Positions 11,929 to 22,848 of a DNA stretch of 64,000 nt are shown one piece after another (position 1 is the stretch's first letter; each line of letters starts with the position of its first letter). Origin of the DNA: Prototheca cutis (lineage: Eukaryota > Chlorophyta > Trebouxiophyceae > Chlorellales > Chlorellaceae); the NCBI GenBank assembly GCA_002897115.2, contig BCIH01000006.1:762160-826159 (forward strand), in the 5' to 3' direction. The position numbers and the translations under genes were made by a program. The notes beneath the pieces are model-generated. The model was not told the DNA's origin. It saw only the letters and a program-made list of their open reading frames with translations, and ran no database searches.

Positions 11929-13659
11929 TTCAGGCCTCCTAGCCGNNNNNNNNNNNNNNNNNNNNNNNNNNNNNNNNNNNNNNNNNNNNNNCCCCCCCCC
12001 CAGTTTTCTCCTCAACCGGCATCCCAGAACCCTACCTGGCCATGGTCATTCCAGGAGCTGACGCAATAGAGGGACGGATCACGGTCCAGCAGCGGGCCTG
12101 CCGCACGGAAATACGAAAAGAAATCCGGGGCCACAAGCATGTCGTCTTCTGTGATCACCAGCCTCTCGTAACCGAGACAGTCAAAGAACGTGTGGAATAT
12201 GAACCTGAAAATGTTGTCGCTGGGAGGTGTGGGACTGCTGCCCATGGAGCCTTGCCATGTGGGGTTCATGCATGCATGCATGCATTGCAGACGTGAAAGC
12301 ATCCCCCACGCCAGCGCTCCACCTGTAGTGATTGGCAATCTCCTTGTACACTGCGTCAAGCCGCCGGCGCCACCTGTCTCTGACTCTTGGCGGCCCCATG
12401 TCAGACAGCTTGTGCTGCAGTCATTCAAGGAGGGGCGGGATGGGGGGTGAGTGATGATGAGAGCACACGATTTGCTTGCATGGCATGAATCAACGAGACC
12501 CCTTCCCCACCAGAGCAGTGTATGAATCCAAGAACCTTGTCGCCGCACACCATGAAAATTTCCATAACACCACCAGCCCTCCTCAATCCCCTCTTCACAC
12601 CTGCAGGTAGTGAACTTGGTCTAAATGGGCGGAGATAACCTCCTGCACCATAGGATCATCACCATCCTGGCTCACATAGAGCGGGAACCAGTCCCTGTGG
12701 AGTTGGGTGGCGGTTTCGGATTGGTATGAGCGTGCCAGGGCTGGTTCAATGGCCATGCAATGAGCAAGAAAATTGTGCCGGGCATTCGGACGTAGAGTAA
12801 ATGTGCACATACCCCGCGCCCCCCCCCCCCCCCCCCAACACATGCGCGCGCGCGCACACACACACACACACCCCGCACACCTCTCACCCCGCAAAAAAAC
12901 CCTAAGAAACGCACTTGTTCCTGGGGTCCGTGCTGTGGACGGTCAGGAGACTCTCCAGTGCCCGGGACAGGTAATCGGGTCGGTTGAAAGTGACAACCAC
13001 CAGGGCGGCAAAAGCCCCAGGAAGTGGAGGGTCCCTGCCCACGCATTGATCGCTGTCGTCACCAGGAGGGAAGACCCGCGTGGGTCCCCCGTCTCGGCCT
13101 CCATGCGATGCCCTCGTCTTGACAACAGTGTTGCCAACAGTGTTGGCATGCGTCGTCGGCGCTGGATGCCAGCCCCTGACCCGCTGATCAAGTGCAGCTT
13201 CCCCGTCGCGTGACACCACATGCGTCCTGATGTCCTTGCGGTGGGCCCTGATCAGCGGGCCATCCTGTTTTGGGCAGTTGTGTGGGACGACTCTCATCCT
13301 CCCAGCCGGTCAAATATGGCAGTGCCAGGAAGCATAGAGATTCCCATTTCAAAACACCAACCCTCCCATTCAGCACTACAGGATCCCAAAAAAGCCAAAT
13401 AATTGAAATAAGAGTCCAGTGCGAGGCCCACGCACCTCGTCGGCAGTATTCGAAGCGGCATTGGGCTCTGGCTTATGGGGCCCAGACCGGTTCAGGCTCA
13501 CCAGGACCAAGGCCTGCTCGTATGCAGGGACAGACCACGAATGTGCTGTTACAACATTCACATGCTTTCGATGAAGGGTGTGGATCACGCATATAAGGCC
13601 CGTACCTGGCAGAAGACGAAGAGGGTGATGCCCAGCACCGCGACTGTCGAGGTCCGCAT
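10310..13659 (-). CDS. MGAT1: N-acetylglucosaminyltransferase I (GnT-I)
   Basis: Golgi type II enzyme that adds the first GlcNAc to Man5GlcNAc2 N-glycans, opening the route to complex glycans. Minus-strand exons: 13659-13606, 13513-13436, 13264-12915, 12694-12601, 12414-12323, 12204-12036, 11725-11622, 11455-11390, 11273-11130 and 10943-10310; every junction is in phase. Exons 1-2 give the signal anchor (MRTSTVAVLGITLFVFCQ then ALVLVS). Catalytic-domain landmarks are ALVVVTFNRPDYLSRALES, the metal-binding EDD in LVITEDDMLVAPDFFSYF, CVSSWNDHGQ, HRSDFFPGLGW, YWDDWLRS, CIRPEVSRT and GVPRGGYRGIVRV. About 594 residues if the last frame is read to 10310, longer than the usual 445; a stem insertion and a C-terminal tail account for this. 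The last part may instead be spliced at a donor near 10459. One intron contains an 81-base C tract and the assembly gap. Confidence 0.92.
10417..10441. repeat. (AC)n microsatellite in the GnT-I last exon frame
   Basis: About 25 bp of AC repeat. Read on the minus strand in the terminal GnT-I frame it becomes alternating Cys-Val, which suggests that the true coding end is upstream of it. Confidence 0.9.
11848..11928. repeat. 81-base poly-C tract
   Basis: Uninterrupted C run within the GnT-I intron between the exons at 12036 and 11725. It sits next to the assembly gap. On the sense strand of the gene it is poly-G. Its true length is uncertain in any short-read assembly. Confidence 0.95.
11946..11991. 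other. Assembly gap (46 N)
   Basis: 46 undetermined bases flanked by C runs, inside a GnT-I intron. The exons on either side (ending WNDHGQ and starting EHLVRDQ) join in phase with no expected residues missing, so no coding sequence seems to be lost here. Confidence 0.99.
12819..12870. repeat. Poly-C, (CG)n and (AC)n tract
   Basis: An 18-base C run followed by alternating CG and AC repeats in the GnT-I intron between 12695 and 12914. Alternating purine-pyrimidine tracts like this can adopt Z-DNA. Confidence 0.9.
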
Positions 13660-16207
13660 GCAGGCATGTCGGGGAACCCCCGGCCTCAAGCGCTCCTCCT
13701 TCGATGAACCATACTGACCAACATTCACATGACACACGCTTGAGACAAACACATTCTGAAAACACCGATACTGACCCCTCATGTGCCCTCTGCACGGAGC
13801 CGTCTCGTACTCCAAACTTGGACCGGTCACATCAGTGGGAATGGCTCGATCCCCCCAAATCCCTTCCAGGCTCTCCCGTGCAGCACTCCCCTTGCACGAC
13901 TGCACGATGATGTTTATTCCGCACCAAAAGTCCAGTCTCAGAACAGGACGCGGCCAGGAAGGAGCGCGTGTAGGTCCCCTGCAACGCCTGTTAACTCCAG
14001 AAATAAAGAGAATGAAAGGATTGAGGGTGCAGATGGGAGTAGTGTCTCTGCGGTTTCTCGTTCGGCGGCCCTTGACATTCTTCAAACGCGCCGCCAGCAA
14101 GCGCCTTAGGGTTCATGCACTGGTTGGGCCCCAGAGCAGGTGCTTGTGTGGGTTGATTTCAGAAGAAAATCTTGTCTTGCACCTCCATATCATGATTCAA
14201 TTGCCCATTGTTTTGCCAAATCAAGGGGAGTACTGCGCAGACAAAGGCAGGTCAATCTAGGGATCAGATTCAAGTTCAGCAACAGGCAATGTAGTGGCCA
14301 CCGTTTTCTGGGCCTCTGCAGCTGCATCTGGCCTCGCTGTGGTCCTCCACTTGTACCTCTGGCGACTCAGTTCCCGCCACCCAATCTTCCGCTTCTTGGA
14401 TCCAGAGCCTGAGTTGGGAGGCATTTCAACCCAGAGCCCTTCTAGCTCTGCCGCCCACTTGTCGACGGATTCCGGGGAGCGGGTGCTCAGCACTTTGTGA
14501 GTGAATCGAAGAAGGTCATCCTTCGGTGCATGTGGGTTCTTTAGCATGTGGCACTGTACGATGCCGTTCATGACAAAGTCTTTCAGGGGTGGCGAGGGGC
14601 AGGGGTTGAGGGTCCAGCATCGTCCCCATGTTGGGTTTCCTCACTCGGGGTTAGCAAGATCAGCTGGCTGTCCACAGCAGCCTGCTGAGATCTGGCACCA
14701 TGGATGTCTCATGATGAATCCTGCTCAGCATAGCGAGGGTTGGGCTGGCGCTGCCGGCGGATGCTGTCCCGGTCGCAGTCCGCCGGCTGGCTCGGATGAT
14801 GCCAGTCGTCCATGTGCTGGGCTTCATCATCGGGTTGAGAAGCTGTGGTGGCTGGTGCCGGTTGATGTCCATAGTCAAAAAACGCCTTCTCCTCATCCTG
14901 CATTGAAGCGGACCACGGGAATGGATAGTGCAGCCACTGCATCTGTCTGGTCGATGCGCCAGCCGTCACAGGGCCCCGGACAGCTCCCCGGTCGGCACCG
15001 GGCTGCCCCCGCACGACGCATTGCTGCCGTGTGAGCACAACTTCGAAGGGCTGCACCGGCGGCTGTCCTGGGACGTGCACGCCGGGAGTGGCATTGAGGT
15101 TGTCAAGCACGCACAAGAGGCACGCCTTCGTGATGCGGTGCGGGTTGGAAGAGAAGACACCCACCCAGATGGTACGCCGGCATCAAGCGCAGCAGGCGCT
15201 CCAGGCCGGGGCAAGGCCGGTGGACGTGATGCCCCGCGATTGACAGTGGCCCCCATCCAGTAGCAGCACTGCGCGCAACCCAAACGACAACACCGCCCGG
15301 AACAAGTACGCCATCCTCAAATGCCAGAGATGTGGCGTGGTGTGGAACCGCGACGTCAACATGGCATGGAACATCTGCCACCTGGGGGAGAGGCTGGTTC
15401 TGACCGGCAAAAACCCGCCGCCTTTTGATCGCAAAACCAAGCTCCCTCCCCTGCACGTCCACCTCCCGGGCGCTCCACCTTGTATGATTTCATCACCAAG
15501 ATACTCCGCTGGCTTTGGCCTGCGGAACAGCACCATTGAACACGTGCTGTGAGGCAATGCCCAGTTACTTCGTTTCTCGGTAACCTCGTGGGGCGCCTCC
15601 TCTCCCCGGTGGAGAGCGGGCGCTGTCGTGGGGTGCCCGTACCCCACCCCACATCAGTTGTTCCTTTCCGGAGAATCATCAACCACCTCCCTTGCTTATT
15701 TTGGCCCCACCCACCCCCACCCCAACCCCCGGCATGACATTCTCGACATGCTAATGCTTGTTTGACAGGAACCAGGAGTAAAATGCGCAAGCTCGTTTCC
15801 AAACTGGTCACGTAAAAAAAAAGCAGGCTACACGGGAAACTGTCTCGTTCGTAGTGAGTCTGCCACAACACCACATTGAAGACTGTTAGGAGTGCCAGAA
15901 ACCGAAAAAACTGAAAACGCAGATCTCAGCAAACCCGGAAATTTGTGACATTTGGCATGGCAGCATTGGAGACTCGGTTGCCAGGCTCCTGGTTGATATG
16001 GTGTCCGCGGGGCAACGTCAACAAGAGTCATCAATAAGGGGGGGGTGAAGGGGTGGAGAGGTACCGGCGCCATGCCATGGGGCAGCAAACGCCCAGCTAC
16101 CACTGTGTGCATGAGCTGGCATCTGCAGCTGCCCGTGCAGCACCTTCATACCTCTGCTCTGGGCTGCGTTCTCGCCCAGTGGTATGCACTCGGCCCTAGA
16201 TCGCCAG
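13660..16207. other. 2.5-kb region without a confident gene
   Basis: Lies between the GnT-I start and the ABCG stop. The one recognisable element is the plus-strand zinc-ribbon frame at 15244-15552, listed separately. Minus-strand frames at 15164-14709 and 14571-14257 are unrelated to anything I know; the second is basic (KKRKIGWRELSRQRYKW) and ends at TAG. They could be exons of a decayed or lineage-specific gene. The rest shows no structure. Confidence 0.4.
15244..15552 (+). pseudogene. Fanzor/TnpB (OrfB)-type zinc-ribbon and RuvC-III fragment
   Basis: A plus-strand frame opened by a stop at 15241-15243 and ending at TGA 15550-15552. It contains ILKCQRCGVVWNRDVNMAWN. The CxxC followed by NRDVN.A.NI is the hallmark of the OrfB zinc-ribbon family; the Asp of RDVN is the third catalytic residue of the RuvC nuclease in TnpB and in the eukaryotic Fanzor proteins. 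The upstream CxxC half of the ribbon and the RuvC-I and RuvC-II segments were not found in frame upstream, so this is probably the 3' remnant of a decayed element, or the last exon of a spliced gene not resolved here. The flanking sequence was not shown to carry terminal repeats. Family assignment fairly good, functionality doubtful. Confidence 0.55.
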
Positions 16208-19200
16208 TCAGTTCGTTTTGCCCGTCAGCCGGCGGATGATGCGCTGCATGGCCGGCATGCCGCGAGGCATGCGCAGCGCCATCAGCGCAAAGGCCAGGAG
16301 CGTGAAGCCACCCCACATGCCTACCAGCACGCCGATATCACGTGTCGTAGCGGCATTGTCGTAGCCCAGCGTCGCCAGGTACACATCGCCTTTGATCCCG
16401 GAGATGGCATCGTACCCCGCAGCCTGTGGAATACACATGGAAATTCAGGAGTGGGTGTGCTAGACTGCCAGGGATCAGGTCCGTTGGGGTGGGGGTGCGT
16501 GTGCGCGGGGGTAGGGGGGCCGGCGGCTGCGCACAAGCAGGAGCATGTATTCATGCACACGTGAAGCCCTCGTCCAAAGCCTGAGCAACGATCACAACAC
16601 ACAAGAGCATCCTCACATTGAAGGAAAAGGTCCGGCCCGTCATCTCATTGGTGATCATTGCCTCAAACGCGTAGAAGAAGATGCTCAGGTAGTGGATCCA
16701 GCGCAGGAACCCAGGGATCGAGTTGACATTGACCAAGAATCCTGTGGCAGGTGTCGGGCGCATTGGCGACACTGATTTTGGCATGGCTGCAGCAATACGT
16801 GCAGGCCGCTAGGTCGGTCCACCCCAGCACACACAAAGCAACCAGTCTCACCAGTGAACATGATGCAGATGAGGATGAGGAAGTTCATAATGAAAGACGC
16901 CTCGCCCGCGCTCCCAGAACCAATGGTCACACACATCGACAGCGCGCCTGCATAGTATCGTGTGCACGTGTGTTTTCGGGTTTGGAGACTGACGTGTCAA
17001 GCCAGCTGTCTTCATTCAGGCTGTCCCCGGCAGCAGGGCCCCTCTCCGTGCTGAGTGCACGCATCCCCCCTAAAAAAGAAGGCCCCCCAAAATTTCTAAA
17101 CAGCAAAAGAAAGCACTTCTCACCGACGGCACAGCTAAAGGTCATGAGGCAGAAGAGGTAGGTCAGCTGGTACGCGGCGCCCGTCCGGAAACCGGCCATG
17201 TGGTAAAAGGAGGCCCAGTACAGCAGGGCAGGCAAGGCACGCAGCAGCACGGCGTCCAGCGTGATTTTCGACAGGAGGTACGCCGAGGTGCGGTAGTAGC
17301 CGCCGCGGACCTCGCGCGCTACCACCTCCCGCTCGTTGATGAGCAGATCGACGGTAGTCAGGCTGGTGAAGGCCAGGAATGCCAGCGCAAAGAACGTCCC
17401 GCCCATACGGTTCTGCACGCCGACGTTGGAGTAATCCAGCTGCCAAAACACGGCGCCCGTGACAAGGCCCATCAGCGCGCCGACGACCAGGTGCAGACGC
17501 AGCAGCGAGGGGTTGCGCAGAATGTCAACGCCGCTGCGCCACGTCAGCACCGCCAACTGGCGCGAAAAGCCAGGCAAGACTGCCCGCGGCGCGGTCACCG
17601 TCGTCGCTGCCGGTGCAGCGGCGATGGCAGTGCCGTCTGCCGTTGCGACGTCGGCATTCAGACGATCGCCGCTGCCGCCGCTCTTGCACACGGGCGTCTC
17701 CACGCTAGCCACAAGCGAAAAGGCCGGTGGCGATGGTGGACCGGACTGGACTGCATCCCCGGCAACAACAGTGCCAGGGCTGCTTCCATCGCCAGAGGCC
17801 GACGGCGAGGCATCGTCGGTGCCCTCGTCATCATTTACCTTGCCAAAGCCATCTTGTTGAAGCGGCAGCAGCTCTGGTGGCTTGACCACAACCCCAGCAC
17901 ATGCGCACTCCTTTGCCTGTAGTTCCAGGATGGTTCGTACGTCGGCCGGGTCGGAGGCGAGCGCAAGCATGTGCTCGGCGAGCGCCGTGCCCGGCGGGCA
18001 GGGCAGCCCGCGGGCCGCCAGCCACCCGGGCGCCTCGGCCGGCGACCCGGCAAAGAGCAGGCGGCCATGGGCCATGAGCATGACGCCGTCCAGCGCGCCC
18101 ATCATGTCTGCCGACGGCTGGTGCAGGGACGCGAGGACCACGCGCCCCCGGGCCGCCAGCGACCGCAGCGTGCGCACCAGCGCCAGCGCGGTGTGGCTGT
18201 CCAGGCCGCTGGTGGGTTCGTCCAGGACCAAGACACCAGGGTCGGTGACGAGCTCCATGCCAATGGTGACGCGCCGGCGCTCGCCGCCGCTGACCCCGCG
18301 GCACCCGGGCCCGCCGACGGCCCCATCGGCAACGTGGCGAAGACCCAGCTCGTCAATGGCGTGGTCCACGCGCACAGCGATTTCTGCGGGCGACGTCGTG
18401 CGAGGGAGGCGCAGCAGCGCAGAGTAGCGCAGGCACTCGGCCACAGTCAGACTGGGAATCAGCACGTCAGACTGCGGGACGTACGCCACGCGCGTGCGGG
18501 AGCGGCGCTGGCCGTCCACGCAAACCTGGCCACTTTGGGTGGCATTTCTGCCGAGGTCAAACGCCGCGCCGGCCACGCAGCTCAGCAGCGTCGTCTTGCC
18601 GCAGCCCGAGGGACCCAGCACGCCGACGACTTGCCCGCCCCGAAGCTCGCCGCTCACGCCTTCCAGGATGCACCAGCGGTCGGCCGAACCCTGAACGGCG
18701 TGCAGATCTGCCACGTAATCCGCTGCAGACTCGGCGTGTGTGGTGGATGTCAGCCCGGGGAACGACGCTGCCAGGGCCGTGAAGCCCGCGGCTGCGCTGT
18801 CGACGCCGCCAGTCTTGGCCCCACCGTTGGTGCCGGCATCCCCGCCGCCACTGCCATCATCTGGAAGCGCCGCAAAGGTGACCGACGACCCGCCACCGCC
18901 ACCTCCCCAGCGTTCGCGCAGCTTGGGCTCATCAGCGCCGGGGTCGGTGACGCGCCGCTCGCGCGCCTCGCTGCCGCGGCGACTGGCCGACGCTGATGTC
19001 CCACCAGTTCCGGTCCTGTGCTGTCCACCGCTACGGAAGAGGGCCGGCACCTCAATGTCGTCACTGTCCAGGCCCAGCCGCCGCCGCGCGGCGCGGAGGA
19101 CGGCCGTCAACGCACCGTTCTCGCCCGGTGGGTGGACGCGCAAGACGTGCATCGTCTGCGCCCGGCGCACGGCCTTGCTGCGGAGCGCCGCCCGTTTCTT

Positions 19201-20644
19201 GGCGACCAGCCGCGGCGCCATGCCCACCGTGACGCCCAAGTTGTGGAAACTCAGCGTCTCAATCCGCAACGACGACGACTGTCGTGTGGTGTCGGCGGTT
19301 GTGGCTGGCAGTCCAGATGCCGCACCAAGAGTGGCCCCAGCAGCAGCTGCAGCACCGCCACTGTGAGCATCAAAGCTCTTGGCGGGGGGGCCGTCGGCGG
19401 CGAGCAGGGCGTCGACGGCTTCCAGACGGGCCCACTCGCGGGGCGCGCGCCACAGGCCCCGGTGGACTATGGCATAGGCGCCGATAAACACCGACAGCGC
19501 CAACAACACCATGAGGGGCACGGCCGCGACGATGGGGTTGACGTCGAGGTGCGCCACCTCCACAGGCGCATTGGTGTCGTTGTTCAGGGGCGTCACCACG
19601 GGGACCAGGCACTCGCCGACGGCGCACTGCACATCGATCGATGCAATAGGCAGCCCCTGCATCGCGATGGAGCACGTGCCGTCGGTCGAACACTGCATCG
19701 TTGCCGTGCCGTCGACCGACGTGATCATGGACGAAACAAGACCCGCGGGGCAGCCGCCGGCGCCCGGGCAGGCGCAGCTCACGGCCGTGCAGTAGACGTC
19801 GGGTGAGCCCGCCGCAAAGGAGCAGCCCGTCGCCGTGCATGCCACCGCAGTGGATGTCGAGTTGATGGTAAACCCTATGTCACAAGTGCCGGAGCCCACG
19901 CCTTCGCTTTCGGGTGCGGGCGCGGGAGCAGTGGTCGAGGACAGGGTGCCATTGCCCTCCGCACCAGAAGGTGCCATGGCCTCGCCGGCCTTGGCCCCCG
20001 TGTGGCAGGTCATGTACGTGCTGTTGGTCCGTACGATGCTGGCAAGCAACGCCGTGCTCATTTCACAGGAGTAGGACTTGGTCACCGAGTTTGAGGCATA
20101 CGTCACGTTGTGCGAGCACACGGCCTGCTGGTTGGCCGTGGAAGACACGCACGCCGCGTCGCTCGCGCACACGCCGCACTGCGGGCCGGAGAAGCCATCG
20201 GGGCAGCTGCCGCTTTGACCTGCACCAAGGAATGGGAAGCACATTTGTACGTGGCACAGGGAGTTCAAGGAACAATGCTAGAGTTTGGCCAAGGGGTGGT
20301 GGCCCGTGTCAAGGCCATGCAGCTTGTTTGTCCCGTCATGGAGAGGCCACACCCTCGCGGCTGCGGGTGTTGCGCGCGGGTGGGCCAAGCGATGGCGGAC
20401 AGCCGGGTTGCGCCGCTAGTGTCGGACCACCAAGCAGTCACACCCACCCCCAATGGGCCACACGATTATGACACAAATGCAGTCGCTTGGAAAGCTCGGA
20501 TGACCAGGGCACCCAGTAAACACGGCCCGCGCTTCCTCGGGGGNCCCGCCCCGCCAGTCACCGGAGCACACCTGCCACAGTCGATACCAGGGCCAGAAAC
20601 GCCAGGAGGAGGATGGCAGCACGCCGTCCACCCATGGCAGCCAT
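16208..20644 (-). CDS. ABCG (White-type) half transporter with long N-terminal ectodomain
   Basis: Membrane ABC half transporter in the NBD-TMD order of the ABCG family, expected to dimerise and export lipids or secondary compounds. Exons: 20644-20572, 20219-17124, 16947-16852, 16741-16617 and 16423-16208 (TAG ends at 16208), 1201 residues. Exon 1 encodes a signal peptide (AAILLLAFLALVSTVA). A Cys-rich lumenal or extracellular part follows (CPDGFSGPQCGVC), then a TM segment near residue 262 (AAVPLMVLLALSVFIGAYA), a basic linker, and the NBD: Walker [10 protein letters not shown] near 562, signature VSGGERRR near 670, Walker B VLVLDEPTSGLD near 690. The TMD starts near 920. This layout fits plant ABCG24/ABCG28-like proteins with an EGF-like region. 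Low-complexity Ala/Gly/Ser linkers flank the NBD. One N at 20544 is intronic. Confidence 0.93.
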
Positions 20645-21669
20645 GTAGACGTGGTTATACGGGAAGCAGACTCATGCGCCCCGGCCGATCATGCCGCGCC
20701 AAGTCTTCGTAGTCGAGCTGGTCTGGCTGTCACCTCGTCCAAGGCACACCTAGCGTACGGAGGTGTCCGGCGCCTTACGAGTTGGTCGTGTTATACACCT
20801 CAGTATAGCAGAACTGAAGAAAAACCGGATTACAGTTCTCGGTTGTCAAGCCTACTGGCGGAGGACCAGACAAGGGGCCTGAGGAGGCGTTGGCGGGTAC
20901 CGGTCCCGAGTGCTGTCGGAAATCCTAAACGTTGGGGGGAGGCAGGGCAGTTCTGCAGGCCCAGCTCGGGTCCAAGTGCATGCCAGGAGATCGCCGTGTG
21001 CAACAATGCAGATTCTGTGTCGAACCGAAAAAGAAAAACATTTGCTCAGAGTTGCCGCGTTAGGGGTGACGCCATACCTGGACCAGTTCCCAGGTGCAGG
21101 TGCGGGAGGAATCTGGAGGGGATTGCTGGGGGAGGAATGGAAGAGACATTCCAGTTCCCGTTCTGGCTGGCGAGTTGCAGCCCCTGTCCCACGCCATACC
21201 CCAGCTGGTATCGGAATGGTTCTGAAAGATATTTGCTCGCCCTGTTCTTGGACTGTGCCAGTTGGACGAGCGTGACGTCTGCCACATGGGGGCGGGTTAC
21301 CGAATCCGCCATGGCATCTCGCGGTCGCAGACCGGAAGCGGGGGCCTTTGACGGACATGCGTCGCTCGTTGCGATCATTGCATGTCTAGGGTTCCATGAG
21401 CACGGTGCCAATGGCATTGGTCCGTGTTGGATGCGCTGGCCATCCACAGGTCGAGCGCGCCGGGGGACACAAGGCTTACGTAGCTTGTACGACGGGATCT
21501 TCGGCAGTTTCCATGACGTCGACGATGGGTTTGCCGGATCCGCACATAGAATGCCCCAGACCTATCGCCCTTGGATTGCTTTGCTGTTTCCTTGAGTTGG
21601 TGCTGGCTCGACACCATTGCATGAATACAATGACAGCAAGACAGGCAGGAAGGGATCTGCAGCACAGGC
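20645..21669. other. Intergenic region upstream of ABCG
   Basis: About 1 kb between the ABCG start and the FetB-like stop, so it should hold the ABCG promoter and the permease 3' UTR. A 314-codon plus-strand frame runs through it (to 21595), but it starts at GTG, overlaps minus-strand frames of similar length and has no recognisable domain. No RNA gene was identified. Confidence 0.45.
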
Positions 21670-22800
21670 TCATCGCTGCTCGCGGTCCATCAGCGACTCG
21701 AGCACACCAGCGTCCCCACCCGTGCCAGCTTCGTTCGTGCGGCGGTAGCCGTTTCCAGCAAGCAACCCCGCGCGTGACCCAGCCTGTCGGATGCGGTCGC
21801 CCGCGGCAGCTGCCCCCCCGCGCGCCGCGCGCCACGTCCGGGCGACATGCCAGGTGATCCAGGCCAGCACGCCCTTGTGCCCCGCCCCCCGGCTCATCAG
21901 GAGGTCGGAGCGCAGGCGGTGCGCTCCATCCAGCAGCGAGCTCGTGGCGAAAAACACGGCGGCAACGCTGGCGGCGCCCGAGGCCGCGGCGATGAAAAGC
22001 AGCAATGCTGCCTGGTACCGTGCCGCGGTGGTGGGGTCAGCGCCGCCCAGGATTTGACCCGTCATCATGCCCGGGATGGCCACGATCCCCGCCACGTTCA
22101 TCTGGTTGAGCGTGGGGGTCAGCGCGGTGCGAATCGCTTTCGCGATGGGCCCACGGGCGGCCTCCCAGCGGCTGGCCCCCGCAGCCAACAGGCACTCCAC
22201 ACGGTCGCGCCCCTCTGAAAAATCGTCCAGCACGCTGGACAGGCCGATGGCCACGCCCGAGCACGCATTTCCCAGCAGCATGCCCATGATGGGGATGACG
22301 TACTGCGCCGCGTACCACGGCGACGGGCGGATAACAACTGCAAGTCCGTACCCCAGCACCGCAGCGCAGGGTATCGCCAGCGATGCAAGCACGTGCCGCA
22401 GCATGCCTGGGTAGCCCAGCGCAGGGCGTGACACGCTTTCCACCGCGGCCACCAGCAACATGAAGCACAGGTAGGCGCCCGTGACGTCCACGCGATCGGC
22501 ATTGAAAATGGGTACCAGAATGTAGCCCAGTACCGACAGCTGCAGTACCACGCGCACCGTGCCCACGGCCAGCCGGCTCTGCATTCCCAGATGCAGCCAG
22601 GCCGACACCAGGCCATCTATGAGAATAACCAGCGCCGCCAGGCCCAGACCTGGCACCGAAATGTACGCGGGGCCCGCACCTGCTTTGCCGCTGCTGGTCG
22701 CGGTCGCGGCCGCTTCACTTGCTTGGAGCCACGAGGTGGTGGTGGAGTCCAGCGCCGACATTGCCGCCGCCGTTGCTGAAGTCATGTCGTTCAATGCCAT
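21670..22800 (-). CDS. FetB/ALS3/STAR2-like ABC permease (UPF0014)
   Basis: Single-exon frame of 376 residues, an integral membrane permease of the UPF0014 family: bacterial FetB (iron export) and plant ALS3/STAR2 (aluminium tolerance, UDP-glucose). After a non-conserved N-terminus of about 45 residues come seven or so hydrophobic segments, from GLGLAALVILIDGLVSAWL onward. The family core is visible as YVIPIMGMLLGNACSG, followed by ECLLAAGASRWEAA and NVAGIVAIPGMMTGQILGG, both highly conserved. The C-terminus carries a soluble tail. The cognate ATPase gene ends 48 bp upstream on the same strand, which strongly supports a two-component transporter. Substrate cannot be told from sequence. Confidence 0.92.
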   Translation of the reverse strand: MALNDMTSATAAAMSALDSTTTSWLQASEAAATATSSGKAGAGPAYISVPGLGLAALVILIDGLVSAWLHLGMQSRLAVGTVRVVLQLSVLGYILVPIFNADRVDVTGAYLCFMLLVAAVESVSRPALGYPGMLRHVLASLAIPCAAVLGYGLAVVIRPSPWYAAQYVIPIMGMLLGNACSGVAIGLSSVLDDFSEGRDRVECLLAAGASRWEAARGPIAKAIRTALTPTLNQMNVAGIVAIPGMMTGQILGGADPTTAARYQAALLLFIAAASGAASVAAVFFATSSLLDGAHRLRSDLLMSRGAGHKGVLAWITWHVARTWRAARGGAAAAGDRIRQAGSRAGLLAGNGYRRTNEAGTGGDAGVLESLMDREQR

Positions 22801-22848
22801 TCTCCCTAGAGTCCCACGGAATCCGCTGCAAAAGCAACGATCCCGTCA

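Noticed and set aside
11430..11940. Shared TTCAGGCCT string near 11450 and 11929, possibly a duplication linked to the gap
   Set aside because: Only nine or so bases are shared and the flanks differ, so chance is sufficient.
17971..18996. 341-codon plus-strand frame opposite the ABCG nucleotide-binding domain
   Set aside because: Overlaps fully with a clear ABC domain on the minus strand; the peptide is an Arg/Ala/His-rich shadow.
20651..21595. 314-codon plus-strand frame between ABCG and the FetB-like gene
   Set aside because: No ATG at its start, no known domain, and similar-length frames on the other strand; probably chance in GC-rich DNA.
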